A stretch of 64,000 nt of DNA from Lathyrus oleraceus (Eukaryota; Streptophyta; Magnoliopsida; Fabales; Fabaceae). The stretch covers positions 180,165,330 to 180,229,329 of the forward strand of contig NC_066581.1 of the NCBI RefSeq assembly GCF_024323335.1, given 5' to 3'. A program made the translations under genes and the position numbers. Within the stretch, counting starts at the first letter, position 1. Every line of letters starts with the position of its first letter. The notes under the pieces were generated by a model. The model searched no databases. It saw nothing but the letters and a program-made list of their open reading frames with translations, and had not been told where the DNA came from. Shown one piece after another: positions 22,706-34,903 of the stretch.

Positions 22706-23116
22706 TCTTTCTTTTTATTTTTTCTTGTAAAATTTAATTGATTAGACACTCTTGCTGAGAATTGCAAAGTCACAATTTTTCCTATTAAAATTGTTTTCTA
22801 CTTTTTTTATTTTTCCAAACCACATGATGATTATCTGATGGTTTTTTTATTTTCTTTTTTAACTGTAATTATATATTTTTTTACTAATAAGTTACTAATA
22901 ATTTTTACTAATCATTTATCTTAGTGTAAATAACACTAATTAATCATAATTTCTCATAAAATTACAATCTCAACACTTACAGAGGTGATAATCTTGATAC
23001 TCCATTTTTATTATTAATTATAATTTAATATTACATTTTAATATTCCATTTGTCACTAAAAAAATGCGATTATTTTTAAGATCTTATTCAAAAAATATAC
23101 AATTTCGTAGTTGTTG

Positions 23117-23211
<95 letters not shown>

Positions 23212-24559
23212 TAAAAAGTGAGGCTTTTGTTAGCTTTATCTACAATTATAAATTAGTCATTTATCTACCAATTGATAATTGACTCAGAAAATTGGACAAA
23301 TTCTTTTTTTATGTTAATTGAAGGTACACAGACACATATTGATTCAATTCTTTTAGGAATTTTTATTAGGATTATTTAAAGTACTATCATATATGAATAA
23401 CCTTCATAATCTAAATTTTAATATGAATTTAAGTCTAATTCATCTTGTTAAATGATTTCCATTAATAAAATACTATTTTATTTATTTATACATGACATAC
23501 TATATGAACTTATAGTATACTGTAAATTGAAAAAAAAAACAATACAATCTTTTCATTGAAATAGAACAACATTAACACAACAATAACCTATAAAAAATTG
23601 TTTCAATAAAATAACAACAAATTCAAAACAAAATTCTGATTTCAATTCTATAAATCATGCTTTCACTGTAAATATAAAACATAACCATACACTAAAAAAA
23701 AACTAATTCAAAATCTGAATCAAAAAGTAAAACAACATCACAAAAACAGTTAAAGGAACGAGGAAAAAGAAACTGAAAACGAAATCATCGGAGGACCACC
23801 GCCATCTCATCGGACATCCTTGTAGTAAGTTCTTTATTTATTTTATTTTATTTATTGAAGTTATTAGTAATTAGGGTTTACTTGGTGTGGATTTTTGGAT
23901 CCTAATTTATCTATTGCTAATCCAACCCCTTCTTTTAAGTCCAATTGCTAGTTCTGATTAAAATACACCCTCGTTTATTTTAATTAATTAATGACTTAAT
24001 TAACTAATTAATTTAGGAAGTTATTTATTTAATGTTAGGATTAATTCTTTTAAAATAATTAGTTTTTTCTCTAAATTTCTAACTTCATGATTTAATTTAA
24101 TTTATGATTTAATCTATTTCTTTGTGGTTTTGGGATTGTTATGATTAATTATTTATACTAGTCATATTTAATTAATTAGGGATAATTAAATCGAGGAATA
24201 TGGGATAAAATTAGAGTTTTAAGGAATAGAAGTCAGGGATAAAATAGGGATAAGGGATATATATTAAATTACATCTTATTTAATTTATTTTTTTAATCAA
24301 ATTAAATTTTTACAATTGAATAAGGGATACAAATATGGGATACAACATGGGATAAATGTCTAGGATTTTCAAGGAATAAAATCAGAGATAAAATCGGGAT
24401 AAGGGTTATATCTAATATTCTAAAATTTATTTTCTTAAAATAAATTAAATATTATCTTCACAAACGATCAAGGGATAAAATCAAATTCAACACACTTCAC
24501 ACTATAAGTCCTATACTCTGGAGTATTGAGGCGTTTTAAAAATCAATCATTTCTCCACC
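22706..24559. other. AT-rich sequence without recognised genes
   Basis: It contains the (AT)n run listed separately and repeated GGGATAAAAT / AAGGGATA phrases between about 24180 and 24490. A GC-richer patch (about 23755-23820, GGAGGACCACCGCCATCTCA) is followed by TTAGGGTTT-like text and resembles an LTR leader. Nothing firm can be assigned. Confidence 0.35.
23119..23206. repeat. (AT)44 microsatellite
   Basis: Uninterrupted AT dinucleotides for 88 bases. An apparent Ile-Tyr-repeat reading frame across it is an artefact. Confidence 0.97.
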
Positions 24560-24945
24560 CCCGATGCATGAGAGTTTTCAAAGGATAAAAATGAATAAAA
24601 CAAACAATTATTTTCTACAAGGACTACGGTACTCTGATCCCAAGCCTAAGGCAAAGGAACGTAGGCATAGAGTTGTAAACTCTAGCGAATACGACAATAA
24701 AAAATCATTTTGGTCTCCCGTATGTTTTAATAAAATATTTTCTCCGTAAATATAACAAATAATTAAACAATTAATCTATATCAAGTAAACATCTCAAATA
24801 GATACTAACCCTAGAATTAGAGGAGGATCACATTGAGTACAATGGAGGTAAGGGTGCCTAACACCTTCCCTTTACTTAACCGACTCCCAAACCTAGTCTC
24901 TTACCCTTAATTATTAGGTTTTCTCATTATTTCTCTGCTCCTTAG
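24560..24945 (+). repeat. Remnant of an older LTR 3' part
   Basis: The text around 24620-24700 (GTAGGCATAG, CTCTAGCGAATACGA) and 24820-24900 (GAGTACAATGGAGGTAAGGG, TAACACCTTCCCTTTACTTA, ACCGACTCCC) mirrors the conserved 3' half of the Ogre LTRs here (for example 33700-33905). It is diverged and is cut by the start of the resident element at 24946. Confidence 0.55.
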
Positions 24946-26461
24946 TGTAAGACCCCAATTTTGACCCTAAGATCCCTCATGCAATTTCATCATATGCATT
25001 AGCATTGGGATCATACCTTGGCATCTTTCTTACCCCTCTTTCATTGGGTTTGATTTGGGAGAGATTACCAAGCACTATGTGATTGTATCGTACTTGTATC
25101 TTATCATTTTACTAACCAAAATACCAAAAATATGTCTTTGTATTTGCCTAACTCTTTTGTAGGTAGGGCATGATCTCCATTGATTTATCAAGTTCATCTC
25201 TAGGGTTTGAGACCCTCATGACAAAGAGCACAACCATGAATGGATCGTGGAATGCTTATGAGCATCATGTATGAGTTCTATTGATTCCTACATGTTATAT
25301 TGATCAAGTTTTCTTCAAGAGTTTGAGGGTGATTTGCTTGGGAAACCCTAGTTTGACTATGTATCTTGAGTAACTTCTACAATAAGCTATCTTACCAATT
25401 GATCAAATTTATCAAGGGACACTTCAAAATTTATCATCTTATGCATATATGATCTACCATGAGCCAGGACAGTCCAAAGAATTGAAGGTTAGCAAGTTGG
25501 TTGATGGTGGTTGGCCAGATGAATTCATCTGATCAAAACTGGATCTCCCTATACCCTATCTTCTACACGTTTCCCCATATGAAAATTATTCGAAGAGAAA
25601 AGTTACTCTAAATTACATTCCAAACAACTTCCATGTTGAGACCTAGAGCTAGTTTTTCTTGGAAAATTATTTTCTATGTTGAAACATTATAGGTCATTTT
25701 GTTTAAACCCTAATTTGAAAGTCAACATCCCAAGGCCAAAACTTGCTCAATTTTTATGAGATGAAAGATTTCAAAGTTGTAAAATCAAATTCAAGATGTC
25801 TACTTCAACTTTGATGTTTGGAGTGAAAGCAAATTCAACTTTTATAAGCATGTGATATGAGGTTACATTATAGGTCATTTTTGACCTATACCATTGAACA
25901 AATGATTTTTCCAAACTTCAAAAATGCATAACTCTATCATTCCAAATCCAAATGACATGAAATTTGGGACCCTTTTGAAGTTATTTGAAAGAGATACAAC
26001 TTTGAGGAAGACACTTTTCTCATTTGAAGCTCACATAAAAAGTTAAGCAAGGTGGAATATTGAGATATATGGCTTGACACTTAGAAATTTTTTCAACATG
26101 TTGAAATTTCCAAACTTCCACCTTAAAATTCATCATGATACAAGCTTCAAATGGAAAAGTCTGCAACATGAAAGTTGTTCCTCTTAATCTAACCTTTCAA
26201 AAAAAACCAAGTTCATGCATTTTGGATGAGATTTGAATGGGATGCATATGGCTTGAACATTGCACCATCATTTGGCAAAAATCAAACTTCAAGCTTCCAT
26301 GTACAATTGTCTAGCACTCCAATTTGATTTCAAACTTGTTCACACTCAATTATGGATCAAATGGAATGATCTCATGGGCCTGTACATGCCCATGCACACA
26401 TGCATCACTCATTGCCAATTTTGGAAACTCAATTGTAAGGTGCAAATATCATGTGATTCAA

Positions 26462-26471
26462 CTATAAATAG
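26462..26471 (+). promoter_or_regulatory. TATA box in resident LTR
   Basis: CTATAAATAG followed by AGCACCC and a GC-richer stretch, about 1.5 kb into the LTR. Inferred LTR promoter. Confidence 0.55.
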
Positions 26472-29400
26472 AGCACCCTATGCTGAGAATTAAAGACTCC
26501 TTCGCGCCAGCTTTGATCCGAAACACTAAACCCTTCCATTTGAGAGGATAATCCTGAGAATTTCCTTTGGAAATTGAGTTTGAATCTCACTGTTTTGAGA
26601 TTCAAAACTCTAGGGATCCAAGACCTTTTGTGCATTCTAATCTACTTCTGCAAGCATCCTGAGCAAGATGAAGCACGAGCCAAAGCAAGAACAAGTGAAT
26701 CCAGACCTGCATTGAGGGTATTTTACAGAAAATTTCATCTCTTTGATTCTCTCTCAATTTTATTCAATTCTCTTGGATCTTTGGTTGTCTGAAGTCTTAA
26801 ACATGTAGGCAAGAAGATTGAGTTGCTTAGAGGTCAAATCGAAACAACTCAGTTGACACACCTCAAAATTCAACTCCTCATATCTTTTTAGACATTTGGA
26901 GTTAGTTGAAATTGAGGTCATATTCATGCTCTACACCATTTTTTATTTCAGATCATGTCCTCCTTTTTTATTTTCTTGATGGTGATGAGTGAACCAGTCC
27001 GGCCAGGGTCACCGGAGAAGATGACCGGCCTTTGAACTTCGGCGATGCGTTGGAAGTGTTCAGAGCCATTGATCTGTTTTAAATTATTTTAATCCCACGC
27101 GTTGGCTCTGATTACCATCCCTCTGGCGCATTGACTTAAGTCCATGATGGAAAGCGCGCTGAGGACCACTTAATCTGCCACCTCAATTAATGAGGGAGAT
27201 CAAGTGGTCCACATTTTTTTGCTATTTTCTGATTTTTTTTTATGCCTTTTATTTTCATTAAGTCATATTAATTTTAATATTGATCCAAAAAATATGAGAG
27301 TTTCACCAAAATTTTTAAAATAATTTCCTCTTTCATATTCTGAATTAAAATTAATTTTTTGGATCATTATTAATATTTTTCATGATTTAATTGGTTTTTT
27401 GATTATTTTTAATTGTTTAAAAATACTTTTAAGTCTTTAAAAATTCTGAAATTTTTTCTCCAAGGTCCTTTGACCTTGTTTGACCTATGAAAAAATCTCA
27501 TGGCCATTTATTTTGTGTTTTGATGAGGTTTTAGGAATTTGACAAACCATATTTAATTTAAATGCCTTATTTTAGTATTTTTTTAATTTGAATAAATGCT
27601 AAATAATTTTGTTGACCAATTGTGATGACTTGTTTGAGTTTTACTCTTGTTGTTGGGCCTTGGTCAAGGTTGATTTGAGTTTGTCAAGTTAATATAATTG
27701 GATTTAGGGGATGGATGGAATGTACATTCCATCTCTCAAAATGAATGGATGATATTAATTTGGTAAAAGTCCTCCTTTGACCAATTTGAGTTTTGATCCA
27801 TTCCCTTCCCTCTTCATCTCATTTCCCTTCTTTATGCATCCATCTCATTTGGCCTATGATATCTCAAAGTCCCAAAGCTAGTTGATTGAGAAATTAACAT
27901 GAGTATGGATGAGATTAGGCCACCTCTTTTGCATATTCCTTTTGTGTGTGGTATGTTTCATGAGCATAGTCCATTATATTATGTCTCAAACATGCATTAA
28001 CACCAAAATTCTGTTGCCCGACCTCAAATAGTTGTGACTTCTACATAAGTCCAATTATGATTGCTTAACATAGCGCTAAATTTGTGACACAAAAGGTGTA
28101 GCATTCTAGTTAGTGAGATTGTAAGTCTCCCCTCTTTCATGGTATTGTGTGGAAACTTAGCCTTTTTTCCTTCCTTTGGAAGATGTCTTAACTCAAAGAT
28201 CCATGCTTGTGATAAGTGGGTTGAGTGTTCTCCAAAGAATGTCTTAAAATGAAAAGCAAAAGCAAAACAATACTAACTTCTAACTCATTAACAACTAACT
28301 TTTTATTTCAAGCCATTTACTTTAATGTCATTTAATTCTAGCCTTTATTCATTTTCCATTGTTCATATCATTCTAATTGTTTATGTTAATGCAATTTTCA
28401 CTTTGTCCACTTGGACCATATTGTGTGATATATCTTGTTTGTGTATACTTTGCTTGTTTGTATGGTCTTTGACCATTAATGTATATAATAACAACAAAAA
28501 CCCTAAAAACTTTGTGTGGACTGTTGGCGTGATCTTGGAAAAATGGACTTAGAACTTAGGCAACATTCCTATGTTAAAGGACTTAGCCAATGCCAACTTT
28601 CTGTGAAACCAAGTGCTTGTAGTTTGAACTTCATCTGATACATCATTCAAGATCCCTTTGAGTTCATCTCCAACATGATCATTGTGTAGCTGTTACTTTG
28701 AACCTGTGACTTGTGGAATCCATACGTTACATGGGCTAATCTGAAGAAGATCATGGAATGGCTTAAGCTTGGATGTGGCTATCTTGATTTGATGCCTTGC
28801 TCTTCAAGATAATATAATTGTGCATTTGTGTGTTGCTTGATTCTAAATGTCCAAGGGAATTCTGGGTTTCTATTGACATTCTTGTCTATTGGATTGCTAC
28901 CCATTTGGTCAGATCTTTTCAACTCTTAACTTTTAATTTTGTGCATAGGATTAGTCCCTTCATCTTCTCCCAATTTCTTTAATTTCAAAGTCTCTCCCTC
29001 CCTTTTCAAAATCTTCTTTGATTGAACTTATTTTGTTCTAAACTTTGACCATTTTGCAAAAAGATAGAAACTTTGACCTTATGCCATTGCATTCTCAAAC
29101 TTCTTTTCTTAAATCAAACTTGTAAATAAACGTAACCATACTTGACTTAAACTTTCAGAAAAGCCAAAAAGAACTAACTCATTCAAACCATTTTAGGCCT
29201 TGGCGCCTTTCAAACTTAAATTTTGGTAAAATCAAGGCATCCATTTTGAAATTTGTATCACGAACTACGAGGTTTTGATCCCTCATTTTTATGTTGGTAC
29301 GTAGGCACAAGTCCGAAGGTCTTGTCAAACACGAAAATATAATTAATGAATTCTTTTCTCATCCCCCATTCTATTTGTTTGTAAACATCATTTTTATACC

Positions 29401-29702
29401 AAATACATATGGACACAAAAAGGGATCCCTAGGAGTACCTAGGACATTTTGGATGCTAACACCTTCCCTCTGTGTAACCAACCCCCTTACCTGTAATCTC
29501 TGACATTTTATTAGTTTTGATTTGAAAACTTCTTACTCTTGGGTTTTGTTCGTACTTTTTCCCTTTTCCCTTGGAAATAATAAAAGCGCGGTGACAACTC
29601 TTGTTATTTGATCTCTAGCTTACCCATAGCTTGATGATCATGAATTTACCGCTACACTTAGGAACAAATAAAAGATGGTGACGACTCTTTAATTTTCCAG
29701 CC

Positions 29703-29707
29703 GCATC
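29703..29707 (+). repeat. Target-site duplication GCATC, left copy
   Basis: GCATC directly before the TGTAGCACC start of Ogre copy 2; its twin is at 51308-51312, directly after the 3' LTR. Joining the two flanks at one GCATC restores a normal LTR-end, two-base spacer and primer-site arrangement of the resident. Confidence 0.92.
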
Positions 29708-30703
29708 TGTAGCACCTCAAATTTGCACCCCCATTTGTACATTCATTTCATTTTTAGGTCATTAACATTGCATTAACATTGCATAGCACATTGCATCTTA
29801 TCAGTCAAAACTGGTATCCAGAGGATTCATTTGTGCAAGAAGAGCAAGGGTTTTCCATGAGATAAAGGCCCTATGGGTGTTCCAATGAGCTTATGTGAAC
29901 CCAAGGTTTATTTTGAAGCAATTTAATCAAGTGCTAGAGGCTCAAAGTCCACAGTGCAGTTTCAGGTCATCTAGGGCCCATAAAAGTCAACTGCAAGTCA
30001 ACTAAGGGCTAGGAGGTGGAGAAATGGTCTGAGACACTTCATTCATGTCCCAAAGAGGTTTATTCAACATGTCAAACTCATGCCTTGAAGATTTTGAAGC
30101 CAGATCAAAAGTTTCCCAAAATGGAAAGTGACCTGTAATTTCAAGTTTCCAAAAATGGCAAGTTTTTGGACCAACTTCAACTTGACTTTCCAACATCAAG
30201 GAAGCTTCAAATGAAATTTTGTCCAACATGAAAGTTGAAGATCTTTCTCTCCCATTTCCAAAAAGTCCAAGATCATGAGCATCTCATGCATGGTTGAGGA
30301 GATATGATCAAATCATTGCCAAGTGTGCATGGATTTTCCAAAGGCCATAACTTTTGACTCATAACTCTAAAATGAGTGGCTCTTTTTGCATATTTCTTCT
30401 CATGACATGAACTTTCCAAAACATTCATCACTTTGCATGAAAATTCATCATATGATCATATGCATATTCATGCTTATTTTGGAGGGAAAATGTTAATTTT
30501 GAAATTGGTGCATCATGGGAACAAATCACCATTGCCATTGTGTTAATTGGAAGTTTTTAAGTGAAATTGATCAGCCATATAGCACTGTTCACGTGAGATT
30601 GCTCCATGCACCACCAATTTTCCAAATTTGCCAATACACCTTATTTTTCACTTAATCTCCACTAAACATGATTAATTTTGATAAAGAGTGGATTAACACA
30701 GAG

Positions 30704-30711
30704 TATATATA
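30704..30711 (+). promoter_or_regulatory. TATA box of Ogre copy 2 LTR
   Basis: TATATATA in GAGTATATATACATAATCC; the twin in the 3' LTR is near 47938. Inferred LTR promoter. Confidence 0.6.
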
Positions 30712-33412
30712 CATAATCCTAACAGAATTGTGGAGGTTTTTGCTGATTCTAGATCCAAATTCTCTTTCCCTCCAATTTTTTCTCTCAACCAAAATTCAAA
30801 TTTCTTCCAGATATCCTTCAATTTTCTTCCATATTCTTGTTCTTTGGTGTTGATTTAGTATAGATCAAGCCTTGAATCATCAAATTTGGACCAGAATTGT
30901 GTGGTGCAAGCTCAAGAACATAGCAATGGCAATTCAGATTTAAGCAAGATCTAAGCAGTTCAAAGCCTCAAGTTTTTCATCAAACTTCATAACAAGTGAT
31001 TAGGAGTGGATTTGCACGATTGCCAGGCCTTGAAACTGCAGATTCCAGAAGTTGATCTTCAAGAGGTCATATTTTCGATCATCTTAATTCTCTGTTTTAT
31101 GTGTATGATAGTGTAGATCTTATCATGATGGTTAATCTGAGCTAAATTTCGTGTGATTTGGTGTACTAATGACTGAGATATGCTTGATGGAAGTTTTGTG
31201 CACCAAAATGTTTTTGCTCGATTTGAATTTGTTATGATGAATTAGAATGAATTGATGTTGGATTCGTGTTCCTTGTAGCATAAGCTTTCATTTGGTGTAA
31301 TTGTTTTGAAATTCTGGATTTTTTTTGTGTGAGTACACTGTTCACTCACCGTCTTCACGAAGAAGACGGTGTTTTCCACCGTACATGGCTGAGCGCTCCA
31401 CCGTCTGGTTAGGGCTGACATGTCCACCACATATGCGCGCCGTTGGCCTTTTGGTTGGATGATATTTCGCTGACTCGTCCACGCGTTCGTTTGACCGTGA
31501 CTCAGCTTTGCCAACGCATTAATAGAACGACCGCGTTTTGGCTTGTACTGAGTTCGAGTCCTGCTTCCAGCAATTGCCATTTCTTCATTTCTTTTCATTT
31601 TTTTTTGTTTTGCAATTTTTATTTCATTTTATACATGATCTTTGAAAAATCATATCAATTTGAAAATAAGTCCAATTCACCTCCAATTTTTTTTCACATG
31701 ATTACATGGATGTCTAGAATTTTTTGATGTTGATTTTAGAATTTTATCATTTTTGGAAATCATATTGTGTTGAATTGATTGAACATGTATGCATTTGGAC
31801 CTTGCCTCATTCATCCTATTGTAAAATGCTCATACATGATCCAAATGCCATGAAATTTGCATGATGATTGTTAACATGTTGATGGATTTGTGTGATTTTA
31901 TTTGGCATTTTTTGCTATTGTCTTCACTGTTTGGGACACATGTACTTTAGGTGTGACAATTTGTGTCACACAATTGGATGGTTGGCTTATGCATTTTCAT
32001 TTCCATATCAATTGAACTTTGATGATGCTTATTTTTGGTATGATGATTGTGTTTGATGTGTTGATTGCTCATGATTTTTTCCAGAACTATTTGAGTCATT
32101 TCTGTTTTAATATGGAATTTTGATTCTTGATGATCAATTGCATGCTTTGAAATTGCCTTGGCCTCCTCATGCTCATGAAATGACTTTGCTTAATGCTTTT
32201 GATTTGGTCCTTTTTAGGACATGTTCATGATAGAGTAAATGTGATTCATGTTGAGTTTTAGCTTCTGTTTTTACTTTTTGCCCCACCTTTGACCCTAGCC
32301 TTTGAGCTAGTGGTTTGTTCTCATCTTTTGGACTTTGTGTTTCAGGTTTCAAGCAATTAGCCACATTGGTTGATTTGATCTCATCACTTGAGATACAAGT
32401 TATTTTGGGTTGACTAACATTGCTGTTTTGTAGGTCTTGTGGATGATGAATTAATTTAGTTTGCTTGCATCTTATGCCTGGCATTGATGTTGTCTGATGA
32501 TTGGTTGTCTCACTGTTGGATTTTCTGATTGTTTTGTCTGAATACTATACTGATTGTTTGGATGTTTACACAGGTACTTTAGCCGCTTTAACTCATCGTT
32601 TGAGTTTCTTTACTTTGCTTGTGGTTGGCATACCACTTAGGTAACTTCCTATTCTCCATGTAGTCTGGAAGACCTGTCATGTTATGTTGGCAGACACCTG
32701 TCTGAAGCCCTCCTTAAGAGGCAATGTTTGTGCTTGTTTATCTTTGTGCCTTGTACATTCAAAGACCTCCTAAGTGAAGAGGCATTGGCAGATAGAAGGG
32801 ATGTGCAATCCATCCCCTGCTATTCAGTTGAGTCTTTCATCTTGCTCGCACTACGTGCGGATGCATTTTGAATAAACACCCACGATCCTTGTACATAGAG
32901 TCGGTCATGTGGAGTAGAGTTCCTCATTCTGGACTCCCACACTTTCAAGGAATGGAGTAGAGTTCCTCATTTTCCATTTCATCTGCTTCACCCTAACTCT
33001 CAATGTTAGGGTTAAGAGCTCAAAACACCCCTTCCAGTTGGCTTGTTTGTCGAGGTTGATATGACCCCTTGACTAAAGCCCAGCCTTGTATGAGCCACTT
33101 GTTAGCATATAGTGTATGTGCTTGCTCTCTTGTGCTTGTGTTTGCTTATTTGCTGTTTAGGCTAGCTTGCTTCCTGTGCAAGTTAGGATTAGAGACCTCA
33201 ACTTAGGGATCGTATGCATGACAACTTCTAGGCTCGAGTCGTAGTCTCCCTAGTAGCTTGTTATCTCCCTAGTCTCTGGTTAGGATAGAAGTTCTTTCCC
33301 TGTTAAGGGGAACTACGTCGCCCTGATCCTCATACCAGATGAGGTACGTAGGCAGGAGATGAGCTGATCTCTCTGGGCGCCCTTTTTCTTTTTCAACCCC
33401 TTCTTGTTTGTG

Positions 33413-33650
33413 CGGAGTCTGACGTAAGTCCAACGATTGGCAGTCGGTTTCCTGTGTGTGTTTGTTTGTCCGGAGTCTGACATAAGTCCAGCGATTGGCA
33501 GTCGGTTTCCCGTCTTGTGTGCGTTTGCCTATTTGGAGTCTGACGTAAGTCCAGCGATTGGCAGTTGGTTTCCTGTGTGTGGTTGTTTGTTCGGAGTCTG
33601 TCGTAAGTCCAACGATTGGCAGTCGGTTTCCTGTCAGCGTTTTGTTTGGC
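33413..33650 (+). repeat. LTR-internal tandem repeats, four units of 58-63 bp
   Basis: The GAGTCTGACGTAAGTCCARC phrase recurs at 33415, 33473, 33536 and 33594, each followed by GATTGGCAGTYGGTTTCC. The same array lies at about 50678-50915 in the 3' LTR. Confidence 0.85.
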
Positions 33651-34044
33651 GTGCGTTAGTCGAGCTACGAGTGCTCTGATTCTTCTTTGGTTAGAGAAGA
33701 TACGTATGCATAGGATGCTATATCCTAGCGAGCACATTCCCCGCATCCCTTCTCCCGTCTTCTTCCATATGTGTTTGATTCCAGTCTTATGCAGTGTTTG
33801 AGCAGTCTTTTTAGCAACCTTTCTTCTATTCTTTCTGAGCGTGGATCCCATCGAGTACGATGGATGCGTAGGGGTGCTAATACCTTCCCTTTGCATAACC
33901 GACTCCTGATCCTATCAATCTCTGGTCGCGAGACCATTCCTTTCCAGGTTTACTTCGAGCGTTTCCTTTCCCTCCTTTGGGATAAATAACGCACGGTGGC
34001 GGCTTTGTGTCTTTTCCCGCCGGTTTTTCGCGTAATGCGACAGT

Positions 34045-34063
34045 TGGCGACTCTGCTGGGGAC
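34045..34063 (+). other. Primer-binding site of Ogre copy 2 (tRNA-Arg type)
   Basis: TGGCGACTCTGCTGGGGAC starts two bases after the LTR end. Its complement ends in CCA and fits the 3' end of plant tRNA-Arg, the primer reported for Ogre; the tRNA sequence is from memory. Confidence 0.88.
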
Positions 34064-34903
34064 ATTAGAGAAGTTGACCTCTTGCTGGTCCATCTTCCTT
34101 AAGCGAGTCAATCCTAGCGCTCTTTAGGATAGTGTTGGTTGCTTTTACTGCTTTATTTATTGCATTTTATGATTATTATGTTGTATATATGTGCATTATG
34201 TGTTTGCATGCATCATATTATCATTGTGCTGGTTGTGTATCTGTTTCTCTGTTGGGTGGGGAGTTACAAGAGGTAAAAGGCCCAATACCCAGGCTATGAC
34301 TGAACTTTAGGACACCTAGGAATAGAGTGATTCATGGGAAGCGGGTGGTATGACGCCACTTAGCGAAACATGATATCACGAGCAGTTCAGATCCTGATGG
34401 GGTATTATCGTTACATACATCTGGTGTGTACATGATGATATTCTTGAAAGGGTTGTTTATCCTGCGTTTTTCTTGACCTTACCCTGGCCTAGATGACACC
34501 CGTGAGTGGGGCGGGTGTGCATCATTTTACAGGTACTGTTGGTGACTTGATCTGTTGGTGACCGTGTCCTGTTGGTGACTCTTGGTCCTGTTGGTGACTT
34601 GGCTCTTGTTGTATGGGTTCCAGATGACCGTGGGTTCCAGATGACTTTGGGTTCCAGATGACTTTGATCTGTGGTTTCCGGTTCCGAGTTCATGCCGAAG
34701 CTCTGATCCCGTGCCTTGTGATACACAGCCAACCAGTCATAGTTGCATCATTTGCATCATAGCATGTTTATTTTCAAAAAAAAATAATGCAATGAAAAAA
34801 TAAAATAAAAAAAGAAATGAAAAAGGAAATGAAAAAGAAAAAGCTAATCTGCTCATGCATATCATTTCTCAGGTTCATTCAGGAGTCTGTTCACTGTGAG
34901 AAG
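34064..34903 (+). other. Ogre copy 2 untranslated leader with short repeats
   Basis: No gene. At about 34530-34605 CTGTTGGTGAC occurs four times, and at about 34615-34670 GGGTTCCAGATGAC occurs three times (first with GTATG before it). An A-rich stretch (34770-34845) precedes ORF1. Such leader repeats could shape RNA structure or packaging, but no function is shown. Confidence 0.6.

Larger units (their letters stand above)
24946..29707 (+). repeat. 5' LTR of the resident element
   Basis: 4762 bp from TGTAAGACCCCAATTTTGAC to the TSD GCATC; the last base (A, at 51313) was displaced by the Ogre insertion. The end contains two phrases, AAAAGCGCGGTGACAACTC and AAAAGATGGTGACGACTC, similar to LTR ends of this lineage. 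No gene is seen within. The five bases before it, CTTAG, may be the target duplication. Confidence 0.85.
29708..34042 (+). repeat. 5' LTR of Ogre copy 2
   Basis: TGTAGCACC to ATGCGACA, 4335 bp. It matches the 3' LTR throughout except around 32945-32990, where a second TGGAGTAGAGTTCCTCATT (32953-32971, copy of 32910-32928) replaces about 70 bp present in the other LTR. Contains a TATA box and four internal repeat units. Small ORFs shared by both LTRs are not supported as genes. Confidence 0.95.

Noticed and set aside
23064..23282. 72-codon frame with a long Ile-Tyr repeat
   Set aside because: Translation of the (AT)44 microsatellite.
31242..31727. Small frames on both strands in the LTR, also at 48522-48962
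   Set aside because: Present in both LTRs, no domain, no conservation beyond LTR identity.
33393..33937. Minus-strand frames of 167 and 70 codons, repeated at 50658-51202
   Set aside because: They lie in the Ogre LTR over the 58-63 bp repeats, occur identically in both LTRs and show no known domain.
34045..34063. A real tRNA-Arg gene at the primer site
   Set aside because: Only the complement of the tRNA 3' end is present, with no cloverleaf; no tRNA or rRNA gene was recognised anywhere in the window.
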